A stretch of 30,905 nt of DNA, taken from contig BJOX01000282.1 of the NCBI GenBank assembly GCA_009731375.1, positions 29,519 to 60,423 on the forward strand, written 5' to 3'. The notes under the pieces are model-generated. The model was not told the origin of the DNA, made no database searches, and saw only the letters and a program-made list of their open reading frames with translations. A program made the position numbers and the translations under genes. This document shows positions 18,113 through 29,064 of this stretch, piece by piece. The DNA comes from Paulinella micropora (Eukaryota; Cercozoa; Imbricatea; Euglyphida). The first letter of the stretch is position 1; each line of letters opens with the position of its first letter.

Positions 18113-18199
18113 ATGTAGATGTAGATGTCGATGTCGATGTAGATATAGATATAGATGTAGATATAGATGTACATGTAGATGTAGATGTAGATTACATAT

Positions 18200-18272
<73 letters not shown>

Positions 18273-18402
18273 CACCTTATCTAGCATCTGCTTCACCTGA
18301 GCTTCTTGTCCTGTCACAGTATGTATGTATGTATGTATGTATGTATGTATGTATGTATGTATGCATGCATGCATGTATGTATATACGTATGTATGTATGT
18401 AT

Positions 18403-18472
<70 letters not shown>

Positions 18473-18550
18473 NNNNNNNNNNGTATGTATGTATGTATGT
18501 ATGTATTTATGTGTGAATGTATGTATGTATGTATGTAGGTAGGTAGGTAG
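18113..18550. repeat. mixed microsatellites, poly(T) and a 10-N gap
   Basis: (GATGTA)n, (CA)n, (TA)n, (GTAT)n and about 68 T in a row, then a 10-N gap at 18473-18482 and more (GTAT)n. No gene. Confidence 0.9.
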
Positions 18551-18719
18551 TTAGATAGAGAGATAGACCAACGACGGCTTGCAGCGCTAGATACATACAT
18601 ACATATATATTTTATATGCCTATATTACATAGTCTAGATAGAGAAAGATAGATAGAGATACATAGACAGATAGATAGAGGCCGCGTGTCGTGTCAGACAG
18701 AGCGGATGACATTAACAAG

Positions 18720-19010
18720 AACATCAACAAGAACATCATCACCATCATCGCCATCATCATCACCATCATCATCACCATCATCACCATCATCACCATCATC
18801 ACCATCACCATCAACATCACCATCATCACCATCACCATCACCATCATCACCATCATCACCATCATCATCATCGTCATCATCATCACCATCATCATCACCA
18901 TCATCACCATCACCATCACCATCATCACCATCATCACCATCATCATCATCATCATCATCACCATCATCACCATCATCACCATCATCACCATCATCACCAT
19001 CATCACCATC

Positions 19011-19042
<32 letters not shown>

Positions 19043-19075
19043 CATCATCATCACCATCATCACCATCATAGTCGC
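18720..19075. repeat. (ATC/ACC) trinucleotide array
   Basis: About 355 bp of CATCACCATCATC-type repeats. Any long open frame across it (Ser/Pro, Ile/Thr or Met/Val runs) is a by-product of the repeat. Confidence 0.9.
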
Positions 19076-19106
19076 CATCATCGTATATGGAACGAGCCCT
19101 GGCCCC

Positions 19107-19253
19107 GCCTGGTACTAGGGAGCTTTGGTATCGCCTGTATCAGTCCCTTCCGTGCAAACATCACGGCTTAGCTGGGCATCGGGTTAATACTTTACCACAG
19201 ACTTCCTTGGTTGACGAAATCAGAAGCTCCTTTTTTCTGACATTAGTCGATAT
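19107..19253. repeat. 147-bp host repeat, left copy of an inverted pair
   Basis: GCCTGGTACTAGGGAGCTTT to CATTAGTCGATAT is found in reverse complement at 24883-25029 with few differences. Both copies are followed, on their own strand, by (CTAC)n and (TATC)n, so this looks like a dispersed element with a microsatellite tail. The pair brackets segment C. Confidence 0.65.
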
Positions 19254-19257
19254 CTTA

Positions 19258-19282
19258 TCTACCTACCTACCTACCTACCTAC

Positions 19283-19345
<63 letters not shown>

Positions 19346-19378
19346 CAGTTTCAACAAGAGGTAGGTAAACTGATAGCA

Positions 19379-19446
<68 letters not shown>
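19258..19446. repeat. (CTAC)n(TATC)n microsatellite
   Basis: Tetranucleotide arrays broken by one short coding-like unit at 19345-19380. Confidence 0.9.
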
Positions 19447-19705
19447 CAAAACACTTGGACTAACGGCTTCCTTTTCTTTCTCTTCTTCCTTATCCTCCCA
19501 CTCTCCATTCCTAGATTGCCTTTTTCTTCAACGTCCTTACTCTTCTTTTTCCAGAACGCAGTCTACCCGTGATTCCCATCCCGGACACATGCACAGTACA
19601 CAAATTATTGTTTGATGTGAAACTGCGTTCCTTTGCAAGGACTACATTCCTTTGCGACATCTCATCTACCTACCTACCTACCTACCTATCTATCTATATC
19701 CATCC

Positions 19706-19782
<77 letters not shown>

Positions 19783-19815
19783 CAGTTTCAACAAGAGGTA
19801 GGTAAACTGGAAGCA

Positions 19816-19868
<53 letters not shown>

Positions 19869-19937
19869 CAGTTTCAACAAGAGGTAGGTAAACTGGAAGC
19901 GATCCTAGCAAACGCAGGCGTTGCCCTGTATGGAGGA

Positions 19938-19983
<46 letters not shown>

Positions 19984-20070
19984 GTATATATATATACAGG
20001 TTCAACAAGAGGTAGGTAAATTGGAAGCAATCGCAGCGAACGCAGGCATCGCACTGTATGGAGGAGTACA
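19345..20070 (+). repeat. four forward copies of the coding-like unit
   Basis: Units start at about 19345, 19783, 19868 and 19996, each with CAG-TTTCAACAAGAG-GTAGGTAAACTGG or a close variant. The last two are longest and continue to GCAGGC-AT/GT-GC...CTGTATGGAGGA, translating to QEVGKLEAI-x-A-NAG-I/V-ALYGG. Between them lie TATC and TA arrays. Each has an AG before and GTAGGT inside, so splice-site-like borders are present. Confidence 0.5.
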
Positions 20071-20074
20071 GGAT

Positions 20075-21476
<1,402 letters not shown>

Positions 21477-21478
<2 letters not shown>

Positions 21479-22279
21479 GATTACATATTCTGGGTTGCTA
21501 ACGACCACAACTACTAATGGAGCGAAAATAGGAATTCAAGGACAAACAGACGGGACGAATGCGAGAGGAATATTTATGTGGGATACCAGTGATTCAAACT
21601 GGGGCATTTATATGTCTCAGTCTGGGACGGGTAAAACAATGAGTGGAGGAGCAGCACCAGCAGGTGGAGTAGGCGGAGGTGTATCTTCTCATTCTATAAG
21701 ATTTAGAGTGGCTGCTAGCTCAACTAATGGTTTCATATGGGAGAATAATTCAAATACTGCTATAATGTCTTTGACAGGGAGCGATGGGCAATTATGGGTA
21801 TTGTCTAATCCAATTCAATATTCAGACAGGAGAAAAAAAGAAGATATAAAGGAATGCTTAGGTTTAGATTTTATTAATAAGTTAAATCCAGTCTGCTATC
21901 GTATGATTGATGATAAAAAAAATGTAGGACAGGCTTAATAGCACAGGAATTAGAAATCATACTAACAGAAATGAATATGCTAGATTTTGGTGGTTTTATA
22001 AAAGAAACAATTATGGTTCCGTGTCCAAAGCAAAGAAAAAAATGCGAATTGAAAGGTGTGAGTGTTAATCCAGAAGATGTTAAATGTGTTGATAGTGGTG
22101 ATGTCGGTTATGGTATAGGTTATTCCGAGTGTATAGCCCCGTTAATTAAAGCGGTTCAGCAATTATCGGAAAAGGTAGTTAATTTAGAAAAAGAAAATAA
22201 ACTTTTACTTAATATACTACAAGACCAAACCAACCAATTAGCAGAAATACGAGCAGTCGTTTTACCTAATGTCCAATAA
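21477..22279 (+). pseudogene. fibre C-terminus with S74 intramolecular chaperone domain
   Basis: The frame leaves the TATC tract at 21477 without its own start, so this is a 3' fragment. First comes a tip module (ITYSGLLT, NGAKIGIQGQTDGTNARGIF, IRFRVAASSTNGFIWENNS) like the one at the end of the segment B fibre. The S74 peptidase/chaperone domain follows: YSDRRKKEDIKECLGLDFI with the conserved Ser-Asp and basic residues, then IAQELEIILTE, and GYSECIAPLIKAVQQLSEKV leading into a C-terminal coiled coil. S74 domains help fibres trimerise and then cut themselves off. A one-base slip near 21930 stops the first frame at 21938; the second runs to TAA 22277-22279. Its last 11 bases overlap the next gene. 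Confidence 0.75.
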
Positions 22280-22619
22280 TACGCGACTTCATATATCGCC
22301 ACATATTAAGGATATGGATGGCGAACTAACTCCCGAATTAAAGTCTCGTGTTCTTGAAGTAGAACTAAAGACTGAGGAAAAAAAAGTAGAGCACGAATTG
22401 GAAGATAACTGGAATTGTTGTTGTATAAAAAACAGACCGACCGACAGCCAACTTATTAAATACTTATTTCAAATGGGTATCATTATTGCCATTATAACCC
22501 TTTGTATCGTAAGGCTATCTGAAAAGAACTTACCTTGTGAGGTTGCTAATACTTATGTCGGAATTTTGACTTTACTCATAGGAATTTGTCTTCCTTCACC
22601 TTCTAGTTCAAAGAAATGA
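22269..22619 (+). CDS. two-helix membrane protein, unknown
   Basis: Intact 116-residue protein. Residues 1-55 are charged and soluble with a CCC cluster (NWNCCCIKNRP). Two hydrophobic helices follow, about 70-87 (MGIIIAIITLCIVRL) and 93-110 (YVGILTLLIGICLPSP), ending with SSSKK. It overlaps the fibre end by 11 bases and is on the same strand, so it is likely expressed with it. Small two-helix proteins next to fibre genes may be virion membrane or holin-like proteins, but nothing here proves a role. Confidence 0.6.
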   Translation: MSNNTRLHISPHIKDMDGELTPELKSRVLEVELKTEEKKVEHELEDNWNCCCIKNRPTDSQLIKYLFQMGIIIAIITLCIVRLSEKNLPCEVANTYVGILTLLIGICLPSPSSSKK

Positions 22620-22860
22620 GCATTCATATATATGTGTCATATACCATCTATTATCACCCGCACATATTAAAGGCAGTGCCTCATCAAAACTACGACACAT
22701 ATTATTTCCGTTATTTATGAAAACACACTTAAAACCAGATTCTACACCTTGCTTTATACAATAAGCACACGATTCATTCTTTTTTTTCTGAGTATCGCGA
22801 GTAAAAATCGCAGGCAATCCGCGACATAGCCGAGCACACCAATAGCAATATTAATAACAT
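22608..22860 (-). pseudogene. small Cys-rich protein with N-terminal hydrophobic helix (frameshifted)
   Basis: The likely start ATG 22858-22860 opens with MLLILLLVCSAMSRIA, a signal-peptide or anchor-like helix. A slip near 22810-22820 then changes frame into FTRDTQKKKNESCAYCIKQG, with further Cys (FKCVFINNG, NMCRSF, LICAGDNRW, YECSFL). Total about 84 residues. Paired Cys suggest disulphides outside the cytosol. It is convergent with the membrane-protein gene (12-base overlap). Family unknown. Confidence 0.4.
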
Positions 22861-22864
22861 ATAT

Positions 22865-23088
22865 TTAACTCCCGCTTTTTCCCTCTTCTTTAATTATATT
22901 ATTATAAATTGTTTCTCGTTGCTTATCTGATAGCGGTAAGCGGTAAAGGATATTTTCAGGTTTTCTAAAAATATTGGGGTTTCTATTCACTAAGTTCTGA
23001 GTGATGCGGATTTGGTCTATCTCCTTTCCAAGTTTTTCCAACTCTTCAAGTTGTTGCTCGTCTTTGCTTTTTTCTTTTTATTATCCAT
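22865..23088 (-). pseudogene. small charged helical protein (frameshifted)
   Basis: ATG 23086-23088 gives MDNKKKK; a one-base slip in the A-run then leads into the frame SKDEQQLEELEKLGKEID and NPNIFRKPENILYRLPLS, ending KEEGKSGS at TAA 22865-22867. About 74 residues, with a coiled coil in the first half. It ends five bases before the next reverse-strand ATG (22860), so the two form a small operon-like pair. Too short for the length-based gene callers. Function unknown. Confidence 0.45.
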
Positions 23089-23096
23089 GTTATATA
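23089..23096. promoter_or_regulatory. very short divergent promoter
   Basis: TTATATAA lies between the reverse-strand ATG at 23088 and the presumed forward start at 23097. It is a palindromic TATA-like element that could serve both genes. Confidence 0.35.
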
Positions 23097-24284
23097 ATAG
23101 CGGATAAAAAAAATACCACACGAAAAACCATTTTTACGTATTATAACGAAATTAGACTTGAAAATAAGTATTTGTTGGATGAAGCAGACGATTTTTGGAT
23201 TGATCAAGTTAATGAAGGCATCAATAGTCAAGCCCGCGAGAGGCTTAGAGCGGATAGATTGTTGGATGCTTCAACAAGAGGGGGGAATTCTATGGAGGAT
23301 TTAAAAGATAGGATTAGTGCGTTGGACAATAAGCAAAGTATTTATGCAAACATGAATTACGATGAACTGAAAGCGCATCTCCAAGATGACGGCGTTGATA
23401 TGAAAGAATTTGAAAGAAAACACGGAACCGCCCCTATGAACGAACAAATGATTGAAATGCGAAAATTAGCAATGGCTACCGATAAATATGATATAATGCA
23501 CATAGAAGACACAACATCCAGCAAATGAAGCGTGATATAGCACAATTGGTAAAACAAGAATATATCCAGCAAATGAAGCGTGATATAGCACAATTGGTAA
23601 AACAAGAATATAAAGAAGAAGACTTAAAACGATTAACCGATAAGGGTTTAACGTATGTGAAAAACAAAGGCAAAGCGGACAAAACTCGCGTAATACGAAG
23701 AGAGGATAGAAAGCAAGCGGAGCAGGAATATAAGGAATGGAAAGAAAACCGAGAAGAGTGGGAGAGAAAACACCCAGATGATGCTTTAATAGAAGCAAAG
23801 ATAGGCGACGAACACAAGATGCTTGTGCCACGAATAACTGATGACCCCCGAAATGTAGATAGATTTGTTAATGCTATTATTAGAAGCATTCAAGAGATAA
23901 TTATGGGTCCCAGACTTAATAGATTACTTAACATTGCTGCAGGTGTTGGGCGATATGGTGTGAGAAGGCTAGCGTGGGGGCAGATATTGAGATTAGTCGC
24001 CAACAATCCACAACTACGTGCGATGAATGTTTGATTACTTGGAAGAAGAAGAGCAGATGCTTTCAATGGACTTTTGCTAGCACTAGCAAGAAATGAAGCG
24101 CCACCAGGTTTACCTCCGCCTAACTCTTTTGATCGCAAGCGGACAGCAAAGAATAGGTGATTATGTATGGAGGGAATATAGGAACAGATTAGCCATTGGA
24201 GTAACGTCTTTAGGTGCGTGGGACGTTTTTAAAGCAGGCGTAGAGACTATGACACTTGCTGGTCTTGCAAAGCACTTAAAGTAA
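23097..24284 (+). pseudogene. unknown viral protein of ~396 codons, lost start and several breaks
   Basis: The frame opens with ATA-GCG-GAT-AAA at 23097, eight bases after the divergent TATA element; ATA probably replaces an original ATG. The N-terminal part is charged and helical (LLDEADDFWIDQVNEGINSQ, YDELKAHLQDDGVDMKEFER). It shifts frame near 23515, where a 48-bp duplication begins, and continues through KRDIAQLVKQEY, a Lys/Glu-rich stretch and a more hydrophobic part (IIMGPRLNRLLNIAAGVGRY). An in-frame TGA at 24032-24034 interrupts a basic stretch before a Pro-rich loop (NEAPPGLPPPNSF). One more slip near 24155 leads to the end (GVTSLGAWDVFKAGVETMT) at TAA 24282-24284. Hydrophobic-basic C-terminus suggests a virion or membrane-associated protein. 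Family not recognised. Confidence 0.5.
23516..23611 (+). repeat. 48-bp tandem duplication inside the gene
   Basis: Positions 23516-23563 are repeated at 23564-23611. The unit is 16 codons, so the duplication keeps the reading frame (each copy includes KRDIAQLVKQEY). Copies are almost identical, so it is recent compared with the frameshifts. Confidence 0.85.
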
Positions 24285-24294
24285 TATATAAAAC
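24281..24294 (+). promoter_or_regulatory. TATA-like element before 24295
   Basis: GTAATATATAAAAC overlaps the previous stop codon and ends at the next ATG, the short-leader pattern again. Confidence 0.4.
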
Positions 24295-24660
24295 ATGGTC
24301 TGCTCAACCAGATGCTCTCATTAAGTTGGAAGAAGAACGAATTCATACTGAGGGAAGTAATTATAATGGTGGGTGCACACGAGTGGAAAGCCGTCTTCAA
24401 TTAGAAGATAGAGCACGTGGCAAATTTCCTTACATTCTCCCAGCAGATGCTTTGGACTTAGTTGCTTTTGAACCTGATTTATTGCATGCGTCTGGCGACA
24501 AGAATGTCCAAGACTTTGCAGATAAACGATACTTTGAAAGAATTACCAACATGAGTGATTATCTAACGAGTAATGGATTGGCTACGGCCGAAGTTTCCAA
24601 GAGTATTTTTGACAATTACAACTCAATGTTTTCAGCGGATATATCTAGAATGGTCTTGGC
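24295..24660 (+). pseudogene. 5' part of an unknown viral gene, truncated by microsatellite
   Basis: ATG 24295-24297 follows a TATA-like element by one base; a slip near the start is needed to enter the main frame (KLEEERIHTEGSNYNGG). The protein continues with a folded-looking middle (RGKFPYILPADALDLVAFEP, FADKRYFERITNMSDYLTSN) and SIFDNYNSMFSADISRM. After about 24660 the sequence turns into AT-rich host-like DNA and then GATA repeats, so the 3' part is missing. In the proposed original genome it would lie just before MCP, and the fragment at 246-383 could be its tail. No family recognised. Confidence 0.45.
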
Positions 24661-24735
24661 CCTCCACCCGTCACCTGTGATACACACATATACATATTTT
24701 ATAATATGCATACATTACATAGTATAGAGATACAT

Positions 24736-24747
24736 AGACAGACAGAC

Positions 24748-24816
<69 letters not shown>

Positions 24817-24882
24817 CATAGATAGATAGGTAGATAGATAGGTAGGTAGGTAGGTAGGTAGATAGGTAGGTAGGTAGATGAA
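24736..24882. repeat. (GATA)n(GTAG)n microsatellite
   Basis: Tetranucleotide array directly attached to the inverted host repeat at 24883-25029, mirror image of the arrangement at 19107-19446. Confidence 0.9.
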
Positions 24883-25029
24883 ATATCGACTAATGTCAGA
24901 AAAAAATAGCTTCTGATTTCGTCAACCAGGAAGTCTGTGGGTAAAGTATTAACCCGATGCCCAGCTAAGCCGTGATGTTTGCACGGAAGGGACTGATACA
25001 GGCGATACCAAAGCTCCCTAGTACCAGGC
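24883..25029. repeat. 147-bp host repeat, right copy of an inverted pair
   Basis: Reverse complement of 19107-19253. It ends at the long gap, so the real repeat may be longer. Confidence 0.65.
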
Positions 25030-25308
25030 NNNNNNNNNNNNNNNNNNNNNNNNNNNNNNNNNNNNNNNNNNNNNNNNNNNNNNNNNNNNNNNNNNNNNNN
25101 NNNNNNNNNNNNNNNNNNNNNNNNNNNNNNNNNNNNNNNNNNNNNNNNNNNNNNNNNNNNNNNNNNNNNNNNNNNNNNNNNNNNNNNNNNNNNNNNNNNN
25201 NNNNNNNNNNNNNNNNNNNNNNNNNNNNNNNNNNNNNNNNNNNNNNNNNNNNNNNNNNNNNNNNNNNNNNNNNNNNNNNNNNNNNNNNNNNNNNNNNNNN
25301 NNNNNNNN
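25030..25308. other. 279-base assembly gap
   Basis: All N. Flanked by the inverted host repeat and by a (GATTA/GATA) array, so it probably hides more repeat. Confidence 0.95.
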
Positions 25309-25434
25309 TTAGATAGATTAGATAGATTAGATAGATTAGATAGATTAGATGGATTAGATAGATTAGATAGATTAGATAGATAGATAGATTAGATAGATTA
25401 GATAGATTAGATAGATTAGATAGATTAGATAGAT

Positions 25435-25499
<65 letters not shown>

Positions 25500-25532
25500 G
25501 GATGGATGTACGGATGGATGGATGGATGGATG

Positions 25533-25576
<44 letters not shown>

Positions 25577-25585
25577 GAAAGAGAG

Positions 25586-25668
<83 letters not shown>
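25309..25668. repeat. (TTAGATAGA)n, (GATA)n, (GATG)n and (GA)n arrays
   Basis: A 9-bp register (TTAGATAGA) of a GATA array, then pure GATA, GATG and a long GA tract. No gene. Confidence 0.9.
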
Positions 25669-25670
<2 letters not shown>

Positions 25671-25679
25671 TAGAACGTT

Positions 25680-26115
25680 TTTTCCTTGCTAATACTTGTC
25701 GCTACTTTCTACCATTTCGCTGCAACGAGCATATGTTGTGCTACGTCATGTTTATTCAATGTTTATATGTAATACATATACACACACTGGCCTTGCCGTC
25801 TACCATTTGTTGCATGAAGCTTGCGTCGTGTGACATCATGTTTATTTAATATTATATGCAACAGGTGTATATCTGCCAAAAGTGGCGTTGCCATCCACCA
25901 TTTGCTGAACCCCATGTCTTATAGATTATGCTACGTCTTACGTCATGTTGTAAGTAATGTAAATATTTCATGTATACATCTCACACCAAACGTCGTTACT
26001 TTCCATGAGTCGCTACAACAACCCATGTTTTATCTTACGTTATGTTCATGTATGTATGTAATGCAAACATCTGACAACAGCTGGCGTTACCTTTCAACAT
26101 TTGCTAGCATAACAT
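25680..26115. repeat. diverged tandem repeat, unit about 95-105 bp
   Basis: Four and a half units begin with CG-CTAC/TTGCC/TTGCCA/TCGTTAC, each followed by CCATTTG-like and CTACGTCATGTTTATT/GTAATGTAAAT-like segments and a CATCTGACA-like end. Units are clearly related but diverged. Host minisatellite; no gene. Confidence 0.4.
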
Positions 26116-26528
26116 TATCATTTTCACTTACTTTGATGGGGGTACAACGTACCAGCGGCGCTTGGCGGGAGTGCAATGCAAGGCCACTTTGGAAAGGGCG
26201 CAGCAAGCTGCGTTGTCCTTTCCAGATGCAAAAATTGGCACAATCAAGGTTAAAAAACCAGAGATTAAGCTGGTTAGAACAGATACTACATTTCGATCAT
26301 AGCCAGAGGCTACGAGAATGATTGTGTATAAGGTTTTAATTTTTTATGAGGAAATAAAGCAGAAACAGGAACTTGTGGGATGCAAGTTGTGTTTACAGTC
26401 GATGAAATTTGACAGGTTCACAGGATGTGATTCGGATGACTTTTAAATCTCTCAAGATTATATCGAAGAAAAAAGAAAAGTCGTACACATGCCGCATCAT
26501 GCGCATTCATCATGCAAAGACAGCCTCC
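26116..26528. other. unassigned host sequence
   Basis: One short open stretch near 26177-26297 reads like protein (KATLERAQQAALSFPDAKIG, KKPEIKLVRTDT) but ends in a stop with no start or neighbours. It could be an exon or transposon fragment. An AATAAA lies near 26352. Nothing firm. Confidence 0.2.
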
Positions 26529-27493
26529 GGGTGCGAGTGAATTGCGTTAGGTGTTGCAGTTTCCTTAAGGGCTGTCTCACTGACTGCATATTGATCTCAC
26601 TTGCGCCCATTGTTAGTTATATCTTAGCTCTGCTGGCGCCTTCCGCTCTTGCCTTCTAGTTCAGTATCGTCTCCCCTGCCCCTGTCTGGCCTTGTGTTTG
26701 TTTGTTTTTGCTTGCTTTTAGTGTTTGTCGCTGCATCTGTTGTTGTCTTTTTGTATTGTTTTTGTCTATTTTGTTTCGCCTGTTTGTTTGTTTTTTGTTG
26801 CTTTTGTTTTTTTGTTCCTTTTCTATTTTGTTTTGTTTTTTATTTTTCTTTCCTGTTTTTTGTTTCTTCGTGCTCTTTTCTTTTCCTGATTTTTTTTCAT
26901 CTCTTTGTTCCTTTCTTTCTTTCTATCTTTTTCTATCTTTCTTTTCCCTTCCATATTACTCTTTCCAGGAGCTTTCTATTGAACCTTAGTTCCAGATTTC
27001 CTTATGAGCTTGTACTGTTGTTCCTTGGAACCAGCATTCTTTTGAATTAAGCTCTTCTTTATTTTTCTCTCGTCTCTTTCTCATTAAGCCTTGCTTACTA
27101 TTATATATATATATATATTTTTAAAAAGGAAAGAATAGAAAACGAAGAAGAAGAAGAAGAAGAAAAAAACAACAAAGAAAGGTGAAAACAAAACACAAAA
27201 GAAAATAGAAACAAAAAACAAAAGAAACAAGAAAACAAACCGTGCCGAACAAAGGAAACAAAAACAATACAAAAAGACAACAACAGAGGCAGCGACAAAC
27301 ACCAAAGGCAACACAAACAAACAAACACAAGGCCAGACAGGGGCAGGGGAGACGATACTGAACTAGAAGGCAAGAGCAGAAAGCGCCGGCAGAGGTAAGA
27401 CATAACTAACAATGGGCGCAAGTGAGATCAATTGACAGTCAGTGAGACAGCTCTTAAGGAAACTGCAGCACCTAACGCAATTCACTCGCACCC
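26529..27493. mobile_element. foldback element with ~240-bp or longer inverted arms
   Basis: 26529-26767 and 27256-27493 are reverse complements at roughly 90 percent identity by eye (GGGTGCGAGTGAATTGCG ... TATCGTCTCCCCTGCCCCTG ...). T-rich similarity continues inward to about 26850/27175. The centre is T-rich or AT-rich and non-coding. Either a foldback transposon or two inverted copies of one repeat. Confidence 0.6.
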
Positions 27494-27798
27494 ATGGGCC
27501 ATCGTAGCCAGGAGGGTGGTGTGCAGAGCGTAGTAAGGCTCGACGTGGCATACTCGCGACGCGATTATGCCGAGTGCTGCAATATCCATAAGGACCAGCC
27601 CGAGCCTGGCAACCTCATAGACATGCAGCCTCAAGCTAGTCGAGCCAAACCACTCCGCACCCCACCCCCTCATAGACCAGAAGAATCTNNNNNNNNNNGA
27701 AGAAGAAGAAGAAGAAGGAAGAAGGAAGAAGAAAGAAGAAAGAAGAAGAAGAAAGAAAAGAAAAGAAAAGAAAGAAAGAAGGAAAGAAGGAAAGAAAA
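27494..27798. repeat. unique stretch, 10-N gap, then (GAA)n tract
   Basis: 27494-27688 is moderately GC-rich and unidentified. Ten Ns lie at 27689-27698, then GAAGAAG/AAAGG repeats to about 27798. Confidence 0.7.
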
Positions 27799-27884
27799 AA
27801 AGAAAAAGATAAACCTCAAAATTGCTAACGCACATGCATGAGCATGAAATACACAACAAGAAAAATCGTGCTTAGCATGCATCG

Positions 27885-27957
27885 TCATTGTCCGATTGGA
27901 TTTGAACACGCATCGTCAAAAATGCACGGCGTTTTGCCCACTGGGCTAACAAGCATT
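27885..27957 (-). mobile_element. tRNA-like SINE head
   Basis: On the reverse strand TTAGCCCAGTGGGC (27936-27949) fits an RNA polymerase III A box and GTGTTCAAATCC (27898-27909) fits a B box, spaced 26 bases apart as in a tRNA. The rest does not fold into a clean tRNA, so a tRNA-derived SINE is more likely than a tRNA gene. Confidence 0.45.
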
Positions 27958-28202
27958 ACGAAAACGTTTGTGTGAAATCATAGGCAATTATTCGTACGTT
28001 GCAAATTTCGTACGGTGTTTCTCGTGCGCGGCTGTGTCAGTTCTTGGTTGGTCTGGACTTTGATGACCTCAGTGACTCAGACTCCTCAAAGCCTTGGCCA
28101 GCGCGGAAAGCTCCCGACCCAACAATATCAACAAGCACCTGCGGCTGGAGGCGAGAGCCCCTCTCAAGGGCTAGCGCCTCATGCATAATTGTCCACTCAG
28201 TC

Positions 28203-28470
28203 TTTCCTGCGCGATGGATCCGGAGCTGCTTCAGATCTTGCTTCCATTGCTGAAAGGCGATGGAGCTTTACCACTCCTTATCGCGCTCGTCATGTCTGGT
28301 AAAACTCCACCGCCTTGTCTTCCCTGCGCGATGGATCCGGAGCTGCTTCAGATCTTGCTTCCATTGCTGAAAGGCGATGGAGCTTCAGATCTTGCTTCCA
28401 TTGCTGAAAGGCGATGGAGCTTTACCACTCCTTATCGCTCGTCATGCCTGGTAAAACTCCACCGCCTTGT
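28203..28470. repeat. 116-bp tandem duplication with an inner duplication
   Basis: CCTGCGCGATGGATCCGG starts at 28207 and again at 28323. In the second copy a 35-38-bp piece (CTTCAGATCTTGCTTCCATT...GGCGATGG) is itself doubled. The copies are nearly identical. Host repeat. Confidence 0.7.
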
Positions 28471-28569
28471 TTCGTATCGACAGACCCGGATGGATGGATC
28501 GTAGCAGTTTATCCTTTGGAAACAAATCACCAGAAGTGTAACAGGTTGCTGTTTGGGTGTGAGAAAGCC

Positions 28570-28624
28570 TTCCAGGCCTGGAATGCCTTCCAGGCCTGGA
28601 GTGTAATGTCTTCCAGGCCTGGAA
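28570..28624. repeat. three TTCCAGGCCTGGAA palindromes
   Basis: The 14-bp palindrome occurs at 28570-28583, 28588-28600 (last base differs) and 28611-28624, with AATG/GTGTAATG spacers. Significance unknown. Confidence 0.7.
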
Positions 28625-28658
28625 TGTAATGTCTTCCACGCCCGGCTTGTCCATATTG

Positions 28659-28860
28659 CTGTGGACATTCAAATGGCAATTTATCCAACTTTGATCTCAT
28701 CGTTCTCCCTCAATCTCAGTGATACGACAAATCTGAAGCAAGCATGGGAAAGCTTAGGAAAAGAGCTTTCCAACGGTGTGCGCTGCATTTCCGTATCTCA
28801 AATATTTATTGAGAAAGATGAGGTCACAGTTTGAATGTTTTGCCACTTGAATGTCCACAG
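28659..28860. mobile_element. 202-bp MITE-like element
   Basis: Terminal inverted repeats of about 21 bp (CTGTGGACATTCAAATGGCAA at the left, its reverse complement with one change at the right). The interior is non-coding. It probably represents a small non-autonomous transposon. Confidence 0.55.
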
Positions 28861-28965
28861 TAATAGGTTCTCACTTGGGGGTTTTCGCTTTTGACCAGGT
28901 TGCACATCTCGTTTTATTTGCCTTCGCCTTCGGCTTAATGAAGTTACTTATGGAGGATCTAATGA

Positions 28966-28967
<2 letters not shown>

Positions 28968-28996
<29 letters not shown>

Positions 28997-29064
28997 CTTC
29001 TTCTTCTTCTTCTTCTTCTTCTTCTTCTTCTTCTTCTTCTTCTTCTCCTCCTCCTCCTCCTCCT
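28968..29064. repeat. (TTC)n then (TCC)n tract
   Basis: About 80 bp of TTC and then TCC repeats. Confidence 0.9.

Noticed and set aside
18620-19118. Long Met/Val, Ser/Pro or Ile/Thr frames
   Set aside because: All come from the ATC/ACC trinucleotide array and are open in several frames at once.
26649-27050. Phe/Leu-rich ORF resembling a membrane protein
   Set aside because: T-rich arm of an inverted repeat; the mirror-image arm gives the same type of frame on the other strand.
27885-27957. A functional tRNA gene
   Set aside because: A and B boxes are present but the arms do not pair into a clean cloverleaf; a SINE head is more likely.
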